Positions 19,359-28,392 of a stretch of 64,000 nt of DNA are shown one piece after another. The stretch spans positions 7,316,001 through 7,380,000 of the forward strand of contig OY969623.1 of the NCBI GenBank assembly GCA_963701675.1, written 5' to 3'. The notes below the pieces were generated by a model. It was given only the letters and a program-made list of their open reading frames with translations, did not search any database and was not told the origin of the DNA. Positions within the stretch are counted from its first letter, which is position 1. Each line of letters begins with the position of its first letter. The stretch comes from G963701675 sp963701675. Lineage in GTDB: Bacteria; Planctomycetota; Planctomycetia; Gemmatales; Gemmataceae. The translations under genes were made by a program, and so were the position numbers.

Positions 19359-19976
19359 CACGACACCTTTTTCGAGAGAACCTCCTTTGCGCAAATCCAA
19401 GCGTTGAGAAGCATCTGAGTGCTAATGTCGGCCTCCCACAACCGACCAAGCTGTTCGGCCACGCGGCCGAAGGCTTTGTTCAATTGATGTCGGAGAGCGT
19501 CCTGATCCTTTCGCATTCGCTCAGCGATTTCCGGCCAGGAGTAGCTCTCGCCGCGCATGCGAGCCAACTCTCGTTCGGATCTGGTCAAGCGTCGCCGCAC
19601 CTCAGTTTCAAGAGTCGCGGCTATTTCGCGTGTCATTGCGATCGTACTTGGAGTCAGCTGCCGAAAATCTGTTAGTCTTTGCTCGTCCACCACGGCAACG
19701 GTGCGCCTCAAGTCGCGCCTAGAGGCGGCGTAATGGCGAGTGCGATCGATTATTTCGTCATTCGCCATTCTCTTAAGCAAGGCACGAAGGTGCGCCGAAT
19801 TCCAGCCGTCGCACTTGCCCGCGATGAGCTTCTTCCAGAGCTTCACCATGACACACTGGGTGATATCGTTTGTGTCCAGGTGACGCCGAAGGTCTCGGGT
19901 AAGTTGCGCGAATCACGGCGCGAACCATTGCTTGATGACGCAGGATGAGTTCCTCGATGTTCGGGGCACGCAGCAT
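19358..19976 (-). CDS. ECF-type RNA polymerase sigma factor (frameshifted near 19910)
   Basis: The N-terminus reads LRAPNIEELILRHQAMVRAV from ATG 19976. Near 19910 the protein-like sequence moves one base to TRDLRRHLDTNDITQCVMVK (region 2 of ECF sigma factors). It continues with LWKKLIAGKCDGWNSAHLRA, LLKRMANDEIIDRTRHYA, and a C-terminal region 4 helix-turn-helix (YSWPEIAERMRKDQDALRHQ). The total is about 205 residues, normal for planctomycete ECF factors. The stop overlaps the kinase start, so the two are translationally coupled. With its single frame change the gene is either dead or affected by one sequencing indel. The kinase partner is intact, which favours an error. Confidence 0.75.
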
Positions 19977-20363
19977 AGTTCGGATATTCTAATACCTCAG
20001 ATGGTACAACCCGCGCATTATAGCCTGACAACTCGCCCGGCCGTCTGGCTTTGCAGCCAATTGCCTGGCCCTTCGTGCGCAAACGCACCTATTACTTAAC
20101 CGAGATTCTTACGGTCTTCCGAACTTTTTTTTCCAAATCTTCGTTCTTTTTCGCAAAACGTCTTCGGAATGCCGAGCCGTTTACGGTCTTGATATGGGAG
20201 ATCCAGATTCGTATCGAGGACCCAAAGGAAGAGACTCATTCACGGCGCCTTGTCGGCCAGCTGCGCTGCCCAGTGCCGAAGAACACTGCTCCTCAGCCGC
20301 TGTATTTCCAGGAAGGCGCTAGGCGTACAACTTACAAGTCACCATCCTATCCCGGAGCGAGTC

Positions 20364-21232
20364 ATGAGTTTTCTTTTTCGCAAACCTGGCAAGTCCGAAT
20401 CGCATCGCGACATTCGAGTCATTCGTTTCACCCAACCATCGAATTACTCGAACAACGGGCAACGCCTTCAGTTCTTTTGGCCGATAACTTTAACTCCGAA
20501 AACGGCGGTTCCGGCAGCCTGAACTACTCTACCTTCGCCAACTGGAAAATTACTACAGGAACCGTTGATCTAATTGGGAATGGTTTCTGGGATTTCTACC
20601 CAGGTCATGGCCTATATGTAGACCTCGACGGAAGTACTAATCAGGGAGCGTTGATGGAGTCCAACACTGCGTTTACGCTCAGCCCGGGCCTATATCAATT
20701 GCGCTTTAGCTTGGGTAACAACGCCGACACGAATTGCTTGTCGACAGTAAACAAGGCGACCGTGTCGCTCGGCGAGGTTTACCTCGAAGGATTCGCGAAG
20801 TCCGGGTGTGCCCCTTTGGAACCGGTCGTCCGAACAATTCCTGTGACCACGCTCACGGGGGGCAGGTTGGTTTTTAGTCAGGCAGGTGGGGACAGTCACG
20901 GGCTGATCGTGGACGATATCCGCTTGATCAAGCGGGATACGCCAAGCCCACTTGTCGATGCAAACCATTTTTCATCCACGTCAAACGGTGGTGAAACACC
21001 GGCGGGCGCAGCACAGCCCCGTGGGGAGAGATTTGCTAGTTCATCGTCGAAGTTATTTTCTGAATCGGATCATACACGAACTACGGATGCGATTAGGTAT
21101 CCTTCGGAAACAGCTCGATTGACTGCGGGGCTCAAAACACGCACGGTTTGGGGCTTGGATGTACTTATATTAGACGGACACAGCGATCCGCACGATGAGA
21201 TATCTGCGTGTGATGATCGCCCGGCGCCATAG
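20364..21232 (+). CDS. Secreted LEQR-motif protein with jelly-roll-like domain (frameshifted near 20435)
   Basis: ATG 20364 gives a basic N-terminus (MSFLFRKPGKSESHRDIRVI). Near 20435 the frame moves so that TIELLEQRATPSVLLADNF follows, the LExxExR..PS signature common at the N-terminus of planctomycete exported proteins. The rest is one beta-sandwich-like domain: WKITTGTVDLIGNGFWDFYP, GHGLYVDLDGSTNQGAL, LSPGLYQLRFSLGNN, SHGLIVDDIRLIKRD. The arrangement (VDLIG..G.Y.DLDG...L..G.Y.L.F) is familiar from secreted PEP-CTERM-type or lectin-like beta-sandwich proteins. The C-terminal 90 residues look disordered. The gene precedes the oxygenase/radical SAM pair on the same strand by 95 bases, so it could be in the same operon or even be the substrate (inference). 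Confidence 0.6.
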
Positions 21233-21327
21233 TAAATGTGGCGGAGCACGGGCACTGATGAACCGAGGAGAATCGAACAGGCCGTTGGCAAGCTAATCAC
21301 CAGTCGGCCGCGCAGGAGTGCGACGCG

Positions 21328-21918
21328 ATGGCCATCGATCCCCAGCAACTATCCGCGCTTGCCACGGAATATTCCAGACAGGGCTACGCTGTTATTCGGC
21401 GGTTTGTTGAGCCCGCGCGGGCAGCAATTTGGGAGGCGAAGTACAGATCGCTTTCCGAGAAAAAAGTACACGTTGGGAGAGACTATCATGTGGTGTGGTC
21501 TGAGCAAACGTTCCCTGACCCTTCCTTGGCTCTGGATGGGCTAGCGCACACGGATTGGTTCACTACCCTTGTCTGCTCGATAACTGGGATGGAGTCCATC
21601 GATTGCAGTCGGACTCAGGCGTGGATCAATCGATATCGACCGGGCGATCATGTTCCCGTACATTGCGACCAAACAGGAGACACACAGTTTTTGCTCTGCC
21701 TGCAAAGTCTAATCGAACCGGAGACGGGGGGAGACTTGTTGATTTGCGAGCAACTTGTGCCCCTCCGGACCGGAGACGCTGTCCTTTTCTTCGCCCGTGG
21801 GATACCGCACGCAACAGTACCTATTAGAAGCACCAAAGTGAGTGCATCAGGTTTCTCACGCGTCACATGTGTGATACGGCTGTTTGCACACAATGACTGC
21901 CAGGAGGTAGAACAATGA
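21328..21918 (+). CDS. 2-oxoglutarate/Fe(II)-dependent oxygenase, 196 aa
   Basis: ATG 21328 lies nine bases after AGGAG. The metal-binding facial triad of a cupin-fold 2OG oxygenase is clear: VPVHCDQTGDTQFLLCLQ supplies His and Asp, and FFARGIPHATVPI supplies the distal His. GGDLLICEQLVPLRTGDAVL gives the linking strands. An Arg for 2-oxoglutarate may be in SRVTCVIRLF. Enzymes of this type hydroxylate or otherwise oxidise small molecules, amino-acid side chains or peptides. The gene's TGA overlaps the ATG of the radical SAM gene (ATGA, 21915-21918), so the two are made together and probably act on the same substrate. Confidence 0.8.
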   Translation: MAIDPQQLSALATEYSRQGYAVIRRFVEPARAAIWEAKYRSLSEKKVHVGRDYHVVWSEQTFPDPSLALDGLAHTDWFTTLVCSITGMESIDCSRTQAWINRYRPGDHVPVHCDQTGDTQFLLCLQSLIEPETGGDLLICEQLVPLRTGDAVLFFARGIPHATVPIRSTKVSASGFSRVTCVIRLFAHNDCQEVEQ

Positions 21919-22850
21919 GGGTGGCTGAGGGTCTACAAGATATGACTTCTTGTCACTGGCTAAGCTTCATCTGGTTGGAGATCACCGAGAAGTGCAACTT
22001 GTCTTGTTCCCACTGTTATGCCGAGTCCGGGCCGCAGGGGAACTTGTACGGTAGCATGAGCTACGTCGACTGGACGCGGGTGATCGATGAGGCAGCTGAG
22101 TTTGGTTGCCGCCAACTGCAGTTCATCGGCGGCGAGCCGACACTGCATCCCCGACTGCACGACTTGGTGGATCACGCCAATCATCGCGGCTTTGAATTAA
22201 TCGAAGTCTTCACCAACGCCACGCGGCTCGGAAAGGACCTTATTGGCTGCTTCCAGCGGAACCGTGTCCACGTTGCAACATCGTTTTACTCCGACGATGC
22301 GACCGTTCATGAGAATATCACCGAAAGTAAGGACAGCTGGCGTCGGACGGTCCGCGGCATCAAGACGGTGCTAGCAGCTGGGTTGCCGATCCGCGTGGGG
22401 GTCATTGAGACCGACAAGAACTCAGGCCACGGCCAGCGTGCGATCGAGTTTGTCAAAGCATTGGGCGTCGAGAATGTTGGCATTGATAGAGAGCGTGGAG
22501 TCGGGCGCGGTAAGTTGGTTCAGTTGCAGGAAGAAGGGGAACGGTATGACGAGTTATGTGGCCAGTGCTGGAAAGGTCGGCTCTGCGTCACCTCCACGGG
22601 CGAGGTGTTCCCGTGCGTGTTCTCAAGGGCCACGCACCTTGGTGATGCAAGGAGCGGACTCAAGAGCATTCTCGCAAGCAACAAGCTGACGTCGTTCCGC
22701 GCAAAGGTGCGAGACATGACGCTTAACACGCCTTGCCTTCCGAACAATCCAAACCCGTCACCCTGCTTGCCCGGAAGCACGCCAACCAATCCGTGTGCGC
22801 CACATACTTGTGGTCCCGGGACTCAGCCGTGTTACCCGCTGGGTAAGTGA
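21915..22850 (+). CDS. Radical SAM/SPASM-type enzyme with Cys/Pro-rich tail, 311 aa
   Basis: The N-terminal radical SAM barrel has the [4Fe-4S] motif CNLSCSHC (about residue 26) with FIGGEPTLHP as the SAM-binding GGE strand. A SPASM-like segment follows at about 210-240 (CGQCWKGRLCVTSTGEVFPC), expected to bind an auxiliary cluster. The last 45 residues are a low-complexity tail with five cysteines each next to proline (TPCLP, SPCLP, NPCAP, HTCGP, QPCYP). Similar Cys/Pro tails occur on some radical SAM proteins linked to peptide modification. The four-base overlap with the oxygenase gene suggests a two-enzyme maturation pathway. No obvious precursor peptide gene was found between 21232 and 22900; the substrate is unknown. 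Confidence 0.8.
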   Translation: MRVAEGLQDMTSCHWLSFIWLEITEKCNLSCSHCYAESGPQGNLYGSMSYVDWTRVIDEAAEFGCRQLQFIGGEPTLHPRLHDLVDHANHRGFELIEVFTNATRLGKDLIGCFQRNRVHVATSFYSDDATVHENITESKDSWRRTVRGIKTVLAAGLPIRVGVIETDKNSGHGQRAIEFVKALGVENVGIDRERGVGRGKLVQLQEEGERYDELCGQCWKGRLCVTSTGEVFPCVFSRATHLGDARSGLKSILASNKLTSFRAKVRDMTLNTPCLPNNPNPSPCLPGSTPTNPCAPHTCGPGTQPCYPLGK

Positions 22851-22900
22851 ACAGTATCAGCAGGGGATGTTAACGGCGGGCCGTGGTTAGGACGAGCTTG

Positions 22901-23333
22901 AATAGGTCAGACACATTATCTCCGCGACGCCGTCGCCGTTTGCCGTGCGCGTAAGATTCGCCAACGTTTCGGCGCCGTGGTGAAGCAAGGCAGCATTGCC
23001 GTCGTCGAACGCATGATTCGAACTCTCAAGCAAGAATGCACGCGGGCCTTGCCGGTAATCTCGTTGCGGCGGCGAAGTCTGCAGCGGGAGTTGCAATGCT
23101 TTTTGGAATGGTATGATGCCGACCGTCCGCACATCGGGCTCAAAGGGGCGACGCCGGATGAGATCTATTATGGCACGCGGCCGGCTTGTCGCCGTCCGCG
23201 TTTCGAGCCGCGTCCGGGATGGCCAAGGGCGTCGCCGTGTGCGAAGCCGCGAGTACTCGTCAAAGGTCAACCGGCGCCAAACTTGAACTCCGCGTCGAAT
23301 TCCGGTCCGGTCGTCGTCACCTTCCGTGCGTGA
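22901..23333 (+). pseudogene. 3' fragment of a DDE integrase-type transposase
   Basis: Coding begins mid-domain (RDAVAVCRARKIRQRFGAVV) and runs through the catalytic-core end (SIAVVERMIRTLKQECTRAL, DRPHIGLKGATPDEIYYG) to a stop at 23333. It has no N-terminus, DNA-binding domain or first two catalytic Asp residues, and the E-containing helix region is at VVERMIRTLKQE. It is a decayed relic. It begins about 50 bases after the radical SAM gene, marking the left edge of the accessory debris. Confidence 0.75.
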
Positions 23334-23489
23334 TTGTGACTCGCGCGGCCTAATGCGAATTGCGAATGAATTCTCGCTCGCAACTTCCTGCGCACCGTGC
23401 ATCGACAAGCTCCGGAGCAAAGCAAAAACCAGCATACATTCCAGTGAACGCGTGTGCGCGAAAATTTCGGAGAGCCACTACAGTATTCC

Positions 23490-23850
23490 AAATCGACACG
23501 CGTTCGGCCTTGGCCACGCTTCAATCGGCCTTTCCGACGCGCGTTTTCGACCAGGATTCGCCGCATGGCCTCGGCAGCGGCCCCAAAGAAATGACCTCGG
23601 CCGTTCCAGTGTTGCGCTTTCTCCGACACCACGATCCGGTCTGGGATGCAGACAGTGGCCGCCAAATCGCCCGCCTGCGCGGCGAATGTGCTCGCGCAGT
23701 CGGTGAACGGAGCGCTCGGCTCTTCTCAATTGTTCGCTGATCTTTCGATGGCGCCGATAACTACCGCTGGACTCACCGTAGTTCGCAGCGGCGACATCCG
23801 CCGCGCCATCGCCGTTGAAGTCTCCTGTCGCCAAAGCTCACTCCACAAGA
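23490..23850 (-). pseudogene. Fused debris: FG-GAP start and ECF sigma-factor fragment
   Basis: On the minus strand, 23834 downward encodes MATGDFNGDGAADVAAANYG, one FG-GAP/VCBS calcium-binding repeat. It is followed, in shifting frames, by EKAQHWNGRGHFFGAAAEAM and RRILVENARRKGRLKRGQG (about 23665-23490). The latter is the region-2 signature of a planctomycete ECF sigma factor, without region 4. The pieces come from unrelated genes joined by deletion or recombination. From 23334 to 23489, and from 23851 to 24054, nothing recognisable remains. Confidence 0.5.
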
Positions 23851-24090
23851 TGCACGCCTAAGCCCGGCCAAACTCTGCTACATCACTAAGATCGCTAAAT
23901 AATGATCAGCTCCAACAAGGTCACGATACGTAGGGAACTGTTCTGTGTGATCCGTTTGCTCAATAATCTGTGCTAACGACTGGCTTCCTCGTAAACACCG
24001 CCCGCGCTGAGAAGCAACACCGCGCGTCAGCGAACGGCACAATCGGACAAGTAAGTGTGCGGCGCTCGTCTAGATTACGACAAGGCAACC

Positions 24091-24351
24091 ATGGGTCTCA
24101 AAAAAACCGAAACGGAGCAACGAAAAGGCCAACCGTTCGGGAGTGGCTTTCAATGCTGTTACGAGCGGGCACGTCCGCTCCTGAAATGGCTATATGAGGG
24201 ATACCAAGACGTCAGCCAATTTGGGGCAGATACCACCACATTTACCGCCGGCGCCCTTCGCTGTCTGAAACATCAATACGATACGGCCCATGCGGCCTGG
24301 AAATGGTTAGCTCGCGCTGTTCTCAGGCTAATTCTCACCATGTCAGTCCTA
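24091..24351 (+). pseudogene. 5' part of patatin-like phospholipase gene, split by IS630
   Basis: Reading from ATG 24091 gives MGLKKTETEQRKGQPFGSGF, then LRCLKHQYDTAHAAWKWLAR and AVLRLILTMSVL at the IS630 boundary (24351). Removing the IS630 (24352-25583) and one TA of the duplication joins this directly, in frame, to VACALTNALWILSGLVGLLL at 25586, forming one hydrophobic segment. It is therefore the N-terminal cytoplasmic portion and start of the first membrane helix of the same protein. An earlier ATG at 24055 is also in frame; the true start is uncertain. Confidence 0.7.
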
Positions 24352-24359
24352 GTAGTCCG

Positions 24360-25050
24360 TCACTCAGGAAGTGACGGGTAAAGTTGGCGGAGTTTGATGC
24401 GGGCATCGTGCGTGGTGAAGCGCCACTTGACTTCGACCATTCGCTCGTTGCGATCATTCTCCCACGGCCCGACCGCGCGACGCAGTTGTGGAATGCTTCC
24501 GATACGCCGGTCGAGGCATTGGCGTGTCAATGCGCTTAGTTCGATCTCGGCCATGTTGAGCCAACTGCCGTGTTTGGGGGTGTAATGCCACTCCAGCTTG
24601 TTCGCAATCCGACGCGCTTGCTCGGCCGGAAATGTCTCATACAGACAGGCCGGCGTGTGCGTGTTGAGATTGTCGACCACCAGCACCACCCGCTCGGCGT
24701 CGGCATGCAGTTCTTCGACCAGCCAGCGCAACACCTCCGCGAAGTCTTTGGCCGTGCGCCGCTCGGTTACTTGCACCGCCCGCCAACCCAACAACGGCTC
24801 GAAAACCATGAACAGATTGGCCACCCCATGACGGCGGTATTCATAGTCATACCGCATCCGCCGCCCCGGCGCTGCACGCAGGGGTCGGCGTACCTCCTCC
24901 ACGAGTTGCTTGGGCACTTCGTCCACACAAACCAACGGCCGCAACGGGTCGTACGGCCGGTGATATACGTCGAGGACATCCTCCATGCGGGCGACGAACT
25001 CGGCCGACTGCGTCGGTGGGATGCACCATTGCTCCTTGAGGTGCGGTTTC
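24360..25050 (-). CDS. IS630 transposase, second frame (DDE catalytic part), copy 1
   Basis: Reached by a -1 shift on the A7 run, this frame continues to 24360. It carries the IS630/Tc1-like DDE core: D in LVCVDEVPKQ, D in VVDNLNTHT, E in HGSWLNMAEIELS. An internal ATG at 24986 (MEDVLDVYHRPYD) could start a shorter product but would lack the DNA-binding domain and about 20 residues before the first Asp. All catalytic residues are intact, so this copy is probably active. Confidence 0.9.
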
Positions 25051-25501
25051 AGGGCGTTTTTTTGAGGACGCGTCGCACGGTCTCGTACGAGATGTCGTCG
25101 ACAACCTCCAGTTCAACCAAACGGCCCGCCAGCAATTTCAAAGTCCAAGCAGCGCGTCCATCGGGAGGGGCCGAGCAAGCCAAGGCAATGAGTCGCGCCT
25201 CCGCCCGGCCATCCAACTTGCGTGGCCGACTCGGCTCGTCCTGCGGCTTGCGGTATAAGGCCGCTTCTAAGCCGCGCTCAACAAAGCGTTGTCGGACCCG
25301 CTCTACCGTCCGCACCCCGACCTCCAGCGCATCCGCGATTTCCACATCCGTTAACGCTGGCCGGGCATCAGGCTGGTCTGCTTGCAGAAGTACCCTCGCC
25401 CGCGTCAGAGTTAAAGCCGACGTTTTTCCCCGTGACACCATGCGGGAGAGATGTTCACGTTCTTCATCAGTCAACGTTACCACGTACTTCTTGTTGGACA
25501 C
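25049..25501 (-). CDS. IS630 transposase, first frame (DNA-binding part), copy 1
   Basis: The best start is GTG 25501, about six bases after AAAGGAG. The 150-residue product holds two helix-turn-helix regions (TDVEIADALEVGVRTVERVR; DISYETVRRVLK) and ends KKTP, TGA. The end lies at a run of seven A (CTCAAAAAAACGCC on the coding strand). A -1 slip there gives KKNALKPHLKEQWCIPPTQS and joins the catalytic frame ending at 24360. The complete transposase therefore depends on programmed frameshifting or transcriptional slippage, as is known for several IS630 relatives. Confidence 0.9.
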   Translation of the reverse strand: MSNKKYVVTLTDEEREHLSRMVSRGKTSALTLTRARVLLQADQPDARPALTDVEIADALEVGVRTVERVRQRFVERGLEAALYRKPQDEPSRPRKLDGRAEARLIALACSAPPDGRAAWTLKLLAGRLVELEVVDDISYETVRRVLKKTP

Positions 25502-25585
25502 CACGGACTCCTTTCCGATGGGTAGGAAAGGAGTTATTTCAGCTGACCGCACACTGCCCGTCAACTGGAACGTGATGGTCTACTA

Positions 25586-27922
25586 GTGGCATGTGCCTTG
25601 ACCAATGCCCTATGGATTCTCTCGGGGTTAGTCGGGCTCCTGTTGATATTGAGCTATTTTCGACCGGTACGGGCGCTTTGGTTTGCGCTAACTGTTATCG
25701 GACTCTGTATTGCGACCTTAGGGAAGTTCGGGCTTCTGATTCTTCCTCGAGACTTCTCCTACCTGTTGCTTGCTTGCGGCATTGCGTCGGCATACTCTGT
25801 TTCTGCTGGAAAGCCAGCTGTCGTGCACGGTCCAATGCGAGGGCTCGTCTTTGTCGTCTCGACCCCGTTCCTTTGGTGGCTCATTTCATCAGCCGCGGAT
25901 CCTTGGTGGGAGATGAAGTCGCTAACCCTAAGCCCCGAACGGTTAACAGCGGTAAAGTCCACCTCCAAGTACAAGGATCTTCGCATCGGTCTAGCGTTAT
26001 CAGGAGGGGGGTACCGCGCGGCCTTAATGCATGCGGGCGTCCTAGACGCCGCGGAGCGGCACCGCCTGCATTTTACGCACCTTAGTTCCGTGTCAGGTGG
26101 CTCCATAATAGCAGGCTTTTATTCGGCGGGTGGTGCGCCCAGGGACTTTGTAGACGCTGTCAAAGACGGGAAGTTTGCTCTCTTAAGGGCCGCCACGCGC
26201 GTACAGAACTTATTTCGGCTCAAGCACCGCTCGGATGTCCAAGCCTCCTTGCTGGAGAAACTAATCTTCGGCAACAAGACTTTGAGTCAGCTCGCGGCTG
26301 GAGGCCCACAACTCCTGATGTGCACGACCAACCTTTACGATGGCGCTTCGGTCGGATGGGGGCCATCGTTCGTACTTCTAAAAGAGCCTCTTGGGCTTTA
26401 CGAAAAGCATCGCTTTATGAACGCCGCGTCTCGTCATAGTTCATTTGCAACCACCATGTTGCCGTATGCGCCGGAGTTTGCAGGGAGCCAATCGGCATCC
26501 AAATTTGTTGTCGCTTCAGGCGCCTTTCCTCTGGCATTCAACCCAATCTCGATCGAGCTCTCGTACATGAGCTTCGACCAACGCAGAGACCGAAGGTTTC
26601 TGCTGACCGACGGTGGAGTCTCCGACAATTCGGGATTGGATTTATTGCTGGATGCTCACCGCGAAAGTGGAGGCACTGTGTTAGGGTTCCCGCAGTTCTC
26701 CAAGTTCCCGGAGTTTTCAGGAAAGACCTGGCCGCGACTGAGTGGATGGGAAATGGACCTCGTCCTATCCTCGGATGCGACAGCAACCTTTTCCCGCGTC
26801 GAGAAACTTGGGCCCGTTTCTGAATTGAGCCGAGCGACCGACATTATCTATCGGAACACGCGATCAAGGGATCTGTTCCCATATGCCTTGCAGCCGGTGA
26901 CCATTATTTTGAATCCGGAGCACCTAGGAATCTCCCTAAGACCACAAGAAGGTGAGAACAGCCGAGATCATTTCTTGAAATGGTTATTGATGGGCAGTCA
27001 TTGGAGAACCGCCGGCTTCGATTCGATCAAGGTCCTAGTAGAGAGTTTTCCCGACAGCGTGAGCATTGGCCCAGCGCGCGTAGATGAACTTAGAAAAATG
27101 GACTTTATCGCCAACGGTTCGATTTCCAAAAACGATTTGTTACAACTTTTTAACATGGCAAAAAGCAACACGAAGGACGCGAACTTGGTGCTGGAAAACG
27201 TATTAACTGACGATCTAGACAATTGCCTGCGGCGCTTTAGCGACACGCCGACCTTACAGGACCGGTTCGCCCCGACCGAGGCCGAGGAGCTCTACCGCCT
27301 CGGGGTATACGTTTTCTGTCTAAACTGGCTTTTTTCTGAACCGCAGCTGAATTCACTAGACTGGCACCGCCAAGAAGCTGACCAGATTTGGAAGATTCTC
27401 CTTCGTAGCTGCAACGAGCGGTTCATTTCAGGCCACGTACCGCTGTTTAGCCCCGAGAGTGAGCTCCAACAGATGTTTTTTCCGACAAAGTCGCCGGGGA
27501 ACGAGTTATGGCCTCGCGTTGGGGAGCTACTCGAGCGGTCGGCGCGGAGTTGGCCGAAAGCTGTCAAAGACAAACGTGCAGCTTTGTCTGCTGTTCTCGC
27601 CCACCGGCTAGCCCACGGAATCTATCATCAGGATCATCCTGACTGGCATTACAGCGAAAACCGTTCGTTATTGGAAGAGATTCGAGGAGGCGTCCTCATA
27701 TGGGAGGACCATGAGCAGGAGGTCGATTACTTGACGATCCGGCTTTTGCTTAAAGCGAAACTTCCGAGCAATGGGCTTTCTCTCATATTCGCTAAATGCA
27801 TTGAGAAATATGGCCTTGACGGAGTTCACCCGTCGATTCCGAGACGCCTTCGTAGAGTCGCTTTTCAGGAGATTAAAGCGTCGTTGACGGCAGGGAGCCA
27901 TTGGCCTGTCTTGGGTTGGTGA
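25586..27922 (+). CDS. Patatin-like phospholipase, main part (5' end removed by IS630)
   Basis: The open frame begins at GTG 25586, immediately after the IS630, which is not the native start (see 24091-24351). Three or four membrane helices (WILSGLVGLLLILSYF, LWFALTVIGLCIATLG, YLLLACGIASAYSV, LVFVVSTPFLWWLI) precede a patatin domain. That domain has GLALSGGGYRAALMHAG as oxyanion loop (about residue 136), SSVSGGSIIAGFYSAG as nucleophile elbow, and TDGGVSDNSG supplying the catalytic Asp. The C-terminal 350 residues are helical and unrecognised. Patatins hydrolyse membrane phospholipids, and several serve as effectors in bacterial conflict systems. The full ancestral protein was about 865 residues. 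It may now be silent unless a promoter in IS630 and the GTG serve it. Confidence 0.8.
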   Translation: MACALTNALWILSGLVGLLLILSYFRPVRALWFALTVIGLCIATLGKFGLLILPRDFSYLLLACGIASAYSVSAGKPAVVHGPMRGLVFVVSTPFLWWLISSAADPWWEMKSLTLSPERLTAVKSTSKYKDLRIGLALSGGGYRAALMHAGVLDAAERHRLHFTHLSSVSGGSIIAGFYSAGGAPRDFVDAVKDGKFALLRAATRVQNLFRLKHRSDVQASLLEKLIFGNKTLSQLAAGGPQLLMCTTNLYDGASVGWGPSFVLLKEPLGLYEKHRFMNAASRHSSFATTMLPYAPEFAGSQSASKFVVASGAFPLAFNPISIELSYMSFDQRRDRRFLLTDGGVSDNSGLDLLLDAHRESGGTVLGFPQFSKFPEFSGKTWPRLSGWEMDLVLSSDATATFSRVEKLGPVSELSRATDIIYRNTRSRDLFPYALQPVTIILNPEHLGISLRPQEGENSRDHFLKWLLMGSHWRTAGFDSIKVLVESFPDSVSIGPARVDELRKMDFIANGSISKNDLLQLFNMAKSNTKDANLVLENVLTDDLDNCLRRFSDTPTLQDRFAPTEAEELYRLGVYVFCLNWLFSEPQLNSLDWHRQEADQIWKILLRSCNERFISGHVPLFSPESELQQMFFPTKSPGNELWPRVGELLERSARSWPKAVKDKRAALSAVLAHRLAHGIYHQDHPDWHYSENRSLLEEIRGGVLIWEDHEQEVDYLTIRLLLKAKLPSNGLSLIFAKCIEKYGLDGVHPSIPRRLRRVAFQEIKASLTAGSHWPVLGW

Positions 27923-28013
27923 GACAAAAGGTCGTGATTCACTTGAACTGCGAGCCGCTCGAAGGATCGCACCGTCCCGAGCTTCCTCCCGGCGATCCAG
28001 TCCCCGGGTGTGG

Positions 28014-28269
28014 TGGTTCACCGAAACTTGCACGCACATTCGTTCAATTCAAAAGCCAGGCGGCGAAACTTCGGCGCTTCGGAGCGTGATACATAATCTC
28101 TGCGCAAGATATTGCCCCCCAACCTCAACTTCGCAGCATCAAATAATTGCGTCGCCCGCGAAGATTGCGTATCGCAGGATAGAGAACAAGCGGAGAATTT
28201 GACGGCGCGCCGAGATTTCGGCGCTCCACCTTAGACTGAACGAATGTGCGTGCAAGTTTCGGTGAGCCA
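28014..28269. repeat. MITE, 256 bp with 33-bp terminal inverted repeats
   Basis: The left arm (28014-28046) starts TGGTTCACCGAAACTTGCAC and ends GCACATTCGTTCA. The right arm (28237-28269) is its reverse complement with one mismatch (32 of 33). Nothing coding lies between. Internal sub-terminal inverted matches (GGCGAAACTTCGGCGC against GCGCCGAAATCTCGGCGC) extend the symmetry. A solo end lies at 15675-15707 and a diverged relative near 31528-31569. This is a non-autonomous element whose parent transposase is not in the window. The rest of 27923-28392 holds no gene. Confidence 0.8.
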
Positions 28270-28392
28270 CTACACTGTCAATAGGAAGCGATCTTCAACC
28301 GGCTCAAGACTGGGCCGCATACGGTGAGCCTTCATTCGGGTGCTACGCCTGTAGGAGACGTTCTCTGTCGCGCAGTTGGCGGATGCCGTCGA

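Larger units (their letters stand above)
24352..25583 (-). mobile_element. IS630-family insertion sequence, copy 1 (1232 bp)
   Basis: Its ends are GTAGTCCGTCAC at 24352 and the inverted GTGATGGTCTAC at 25583, matching at about 10 of 12 positions. TA lies on each side (24350-24351 and 25584-25585) within C-TA-[IS]-TA-G, the CTAG target with TA duplication typical of IS630. The transposase is on the minus strand. The sequence appears identical to copy 2 at 37858-39089, since translations agree in all frames. It interrupts a patatin-like gene. Confidence 0.95.

Noticed and set aside
22887..23435. Minus-strand 182-codon frame
   Set aside because: Antisense to the clear transposase fragment on the + strand.
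24570..25586. Plus-strand 338-codon frame over IS630 (and its copy at 37855-38871 on the - strand)
   Set aside because: Antisense to the transposase, spanning both of its frames; present in both IS copies only because they are identical.
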